From: an uncultured Fibrobacter sp.
Lineage (GTDB): Bacteria; Fibrobacterota; Fibrobacteria; Fibrobacterales; Fibrobacteraceae
Direction of reading: 5' to 3'
NCBI GenBank assembly: GCA_947306025.1
Contig: CAMZFJ010000172.1
Location: forward strand, 1-5,263
Length of the DNA: 5,263 nt
Part shown: piece after piece, positions 4,970 to 5,263 of the stretch
How positions within the stretch are numbered: the first letter of the stretch is position 1
Layout: each line of letters starts with the position of its first letter
Made by a program: the position numbers and the translations under genes
Notes under the pieces: generated by a model
Databases searched by the model: none
Told to the model about the DNA's origin: nothing
The model's input: only the letters and a program-made list of their open reading frames with translations

Positions 4970-5263
4970 TTATTTTACATGCACTTGGAGCATCTGCACC
5001 TTGCCGCTGGATTCCACACGGACTAGGTAAATGCCCGGGACGCATTGTTTGAGCGAGATGGAGTGGTTACCGGCAGTAGAACCGCGGTATTGCATCTTGA
5101 GATTGCCCTGCACATCGAATACGGAGACTTTAAGTTCCGAAGCGACAGAATTCGTAACAACAAGCTCGTTCCGAGCATAGACAACCCTGAAAGCACTAGC
5201 AAGTGTAGTCATATTAACCGGAGTCGTCGAATCGCTAGAACTGCTACCGGGCTTCACGGCGCT
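4970..5263 (-). CDS. C-terminal part of a secreted protein with a type IX-like sorting tail (partial)
   Basis: Only the last 97 codons lie in the window; the frame is open to the right edge, so the N-terminus and the main domain are missing. GTG at 5257 is an internal Val codon rather than a credible start. A low-complexity linker (KPGSSSSDSTTP) leads into about 75 residues with the features of a C-terminal sorting domain: a VSVFDVQGNLK strand, a GNHSISL stretch, a PGIYLVRVESSGK turn and strand, and a final VHVK. In Bacteroidota and Fibrobacterota such tails direct proteins through the type IX secretion system and are common on secreted carbohydrate-active enzymes. The tail is recognised from its pattern; the cargo cannot be named. 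A strong terminator follows the TAA stop. Confidence 0.85.
   Translation of the reverse strand, partial: SAVKPGSSSSDSTTPVNMTTLASAFRVVYARNELVVTNSVASELKVSVFDVQGNLKMQYRGSTAGNHSISLKQCVPGIYLVRVESSGKVQMLQVHVK

Noticed and set aside
5255..5257. GTG as start of a 95-residue protein
   Set aside because: The frame stays open to the window edge, and the codon sits in a linker leading into a sorting tail, so it is internal.

Overview
The window most resembles a Fibrobacter-type genome (phylum Fibrobacterota). This is inferred from gene style, not from a database match. The pointers are a secreted protein with a Ser/Thr-rich linker and a C-terminal type IX-like sorting tail, type IV pilin-like proteins, a lipoprotein with MORN-type repeats, a moderate GC coding style with AT-rich gaps, and a tRNA gene without an encoded CCA. 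I see no transposase, phage gene, CRISPR array or rRNA.

Left part (1-2870). Two minus-strand genes lie 9 bases apart and read leftwards. Each encodes a protein with one membrane helix near each end and an extracytoplasmic domain between them. The upstream one carries an all-helical domain that loosely resembles DAHL-type sensor domains. Diverging from them is a plus-strand gene for a 464-residue lipoprotein with MORN_2/YwqK-like repeats. The gap between the divergent genes is only 34 to 76 bases, depending on the start chosen for the membrane protein.

Middle (2871-4230). Two minus-strand genes encode prepilin-like proteins, a GspH/FimT-like one followed by a PilV-like one. A candidate promoter at 4088-4116 has a GTAAACA direct repeat over its -35 box. 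The pilin operon converges on the lipoprotein gene. The whole 111-base gap is a large imperfect inverted repeat built of GGNNNTA heptads, with two small GC-rich hairpins at its centre. The stop codons of both flanking genes lie inside the repeat.

Right part (4231-5263). A tRNA-Leu(UAA) gene is followed after 38 bases by a gene for a 141-residue unrecognised soluble protein with a very strong ribosome binding site, and no terminator separates them. A hairpin-plus-T terminator follows. Next come a second, different heptad array (AGTTANN), an orphan terminator-like hairpin, and a terminator pointing the other way. That last one serves the partial minus-strand gene for a secreted protein with a sorting tail, which runs off the right edge.

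The clearest unexplained structure is the heptad repeat material at both convergent gene junctions. The tRNA-Leu/141-residue protein pairing and the two-helix membrane protein pair come next. No complete new system can be demonstrated from this window.
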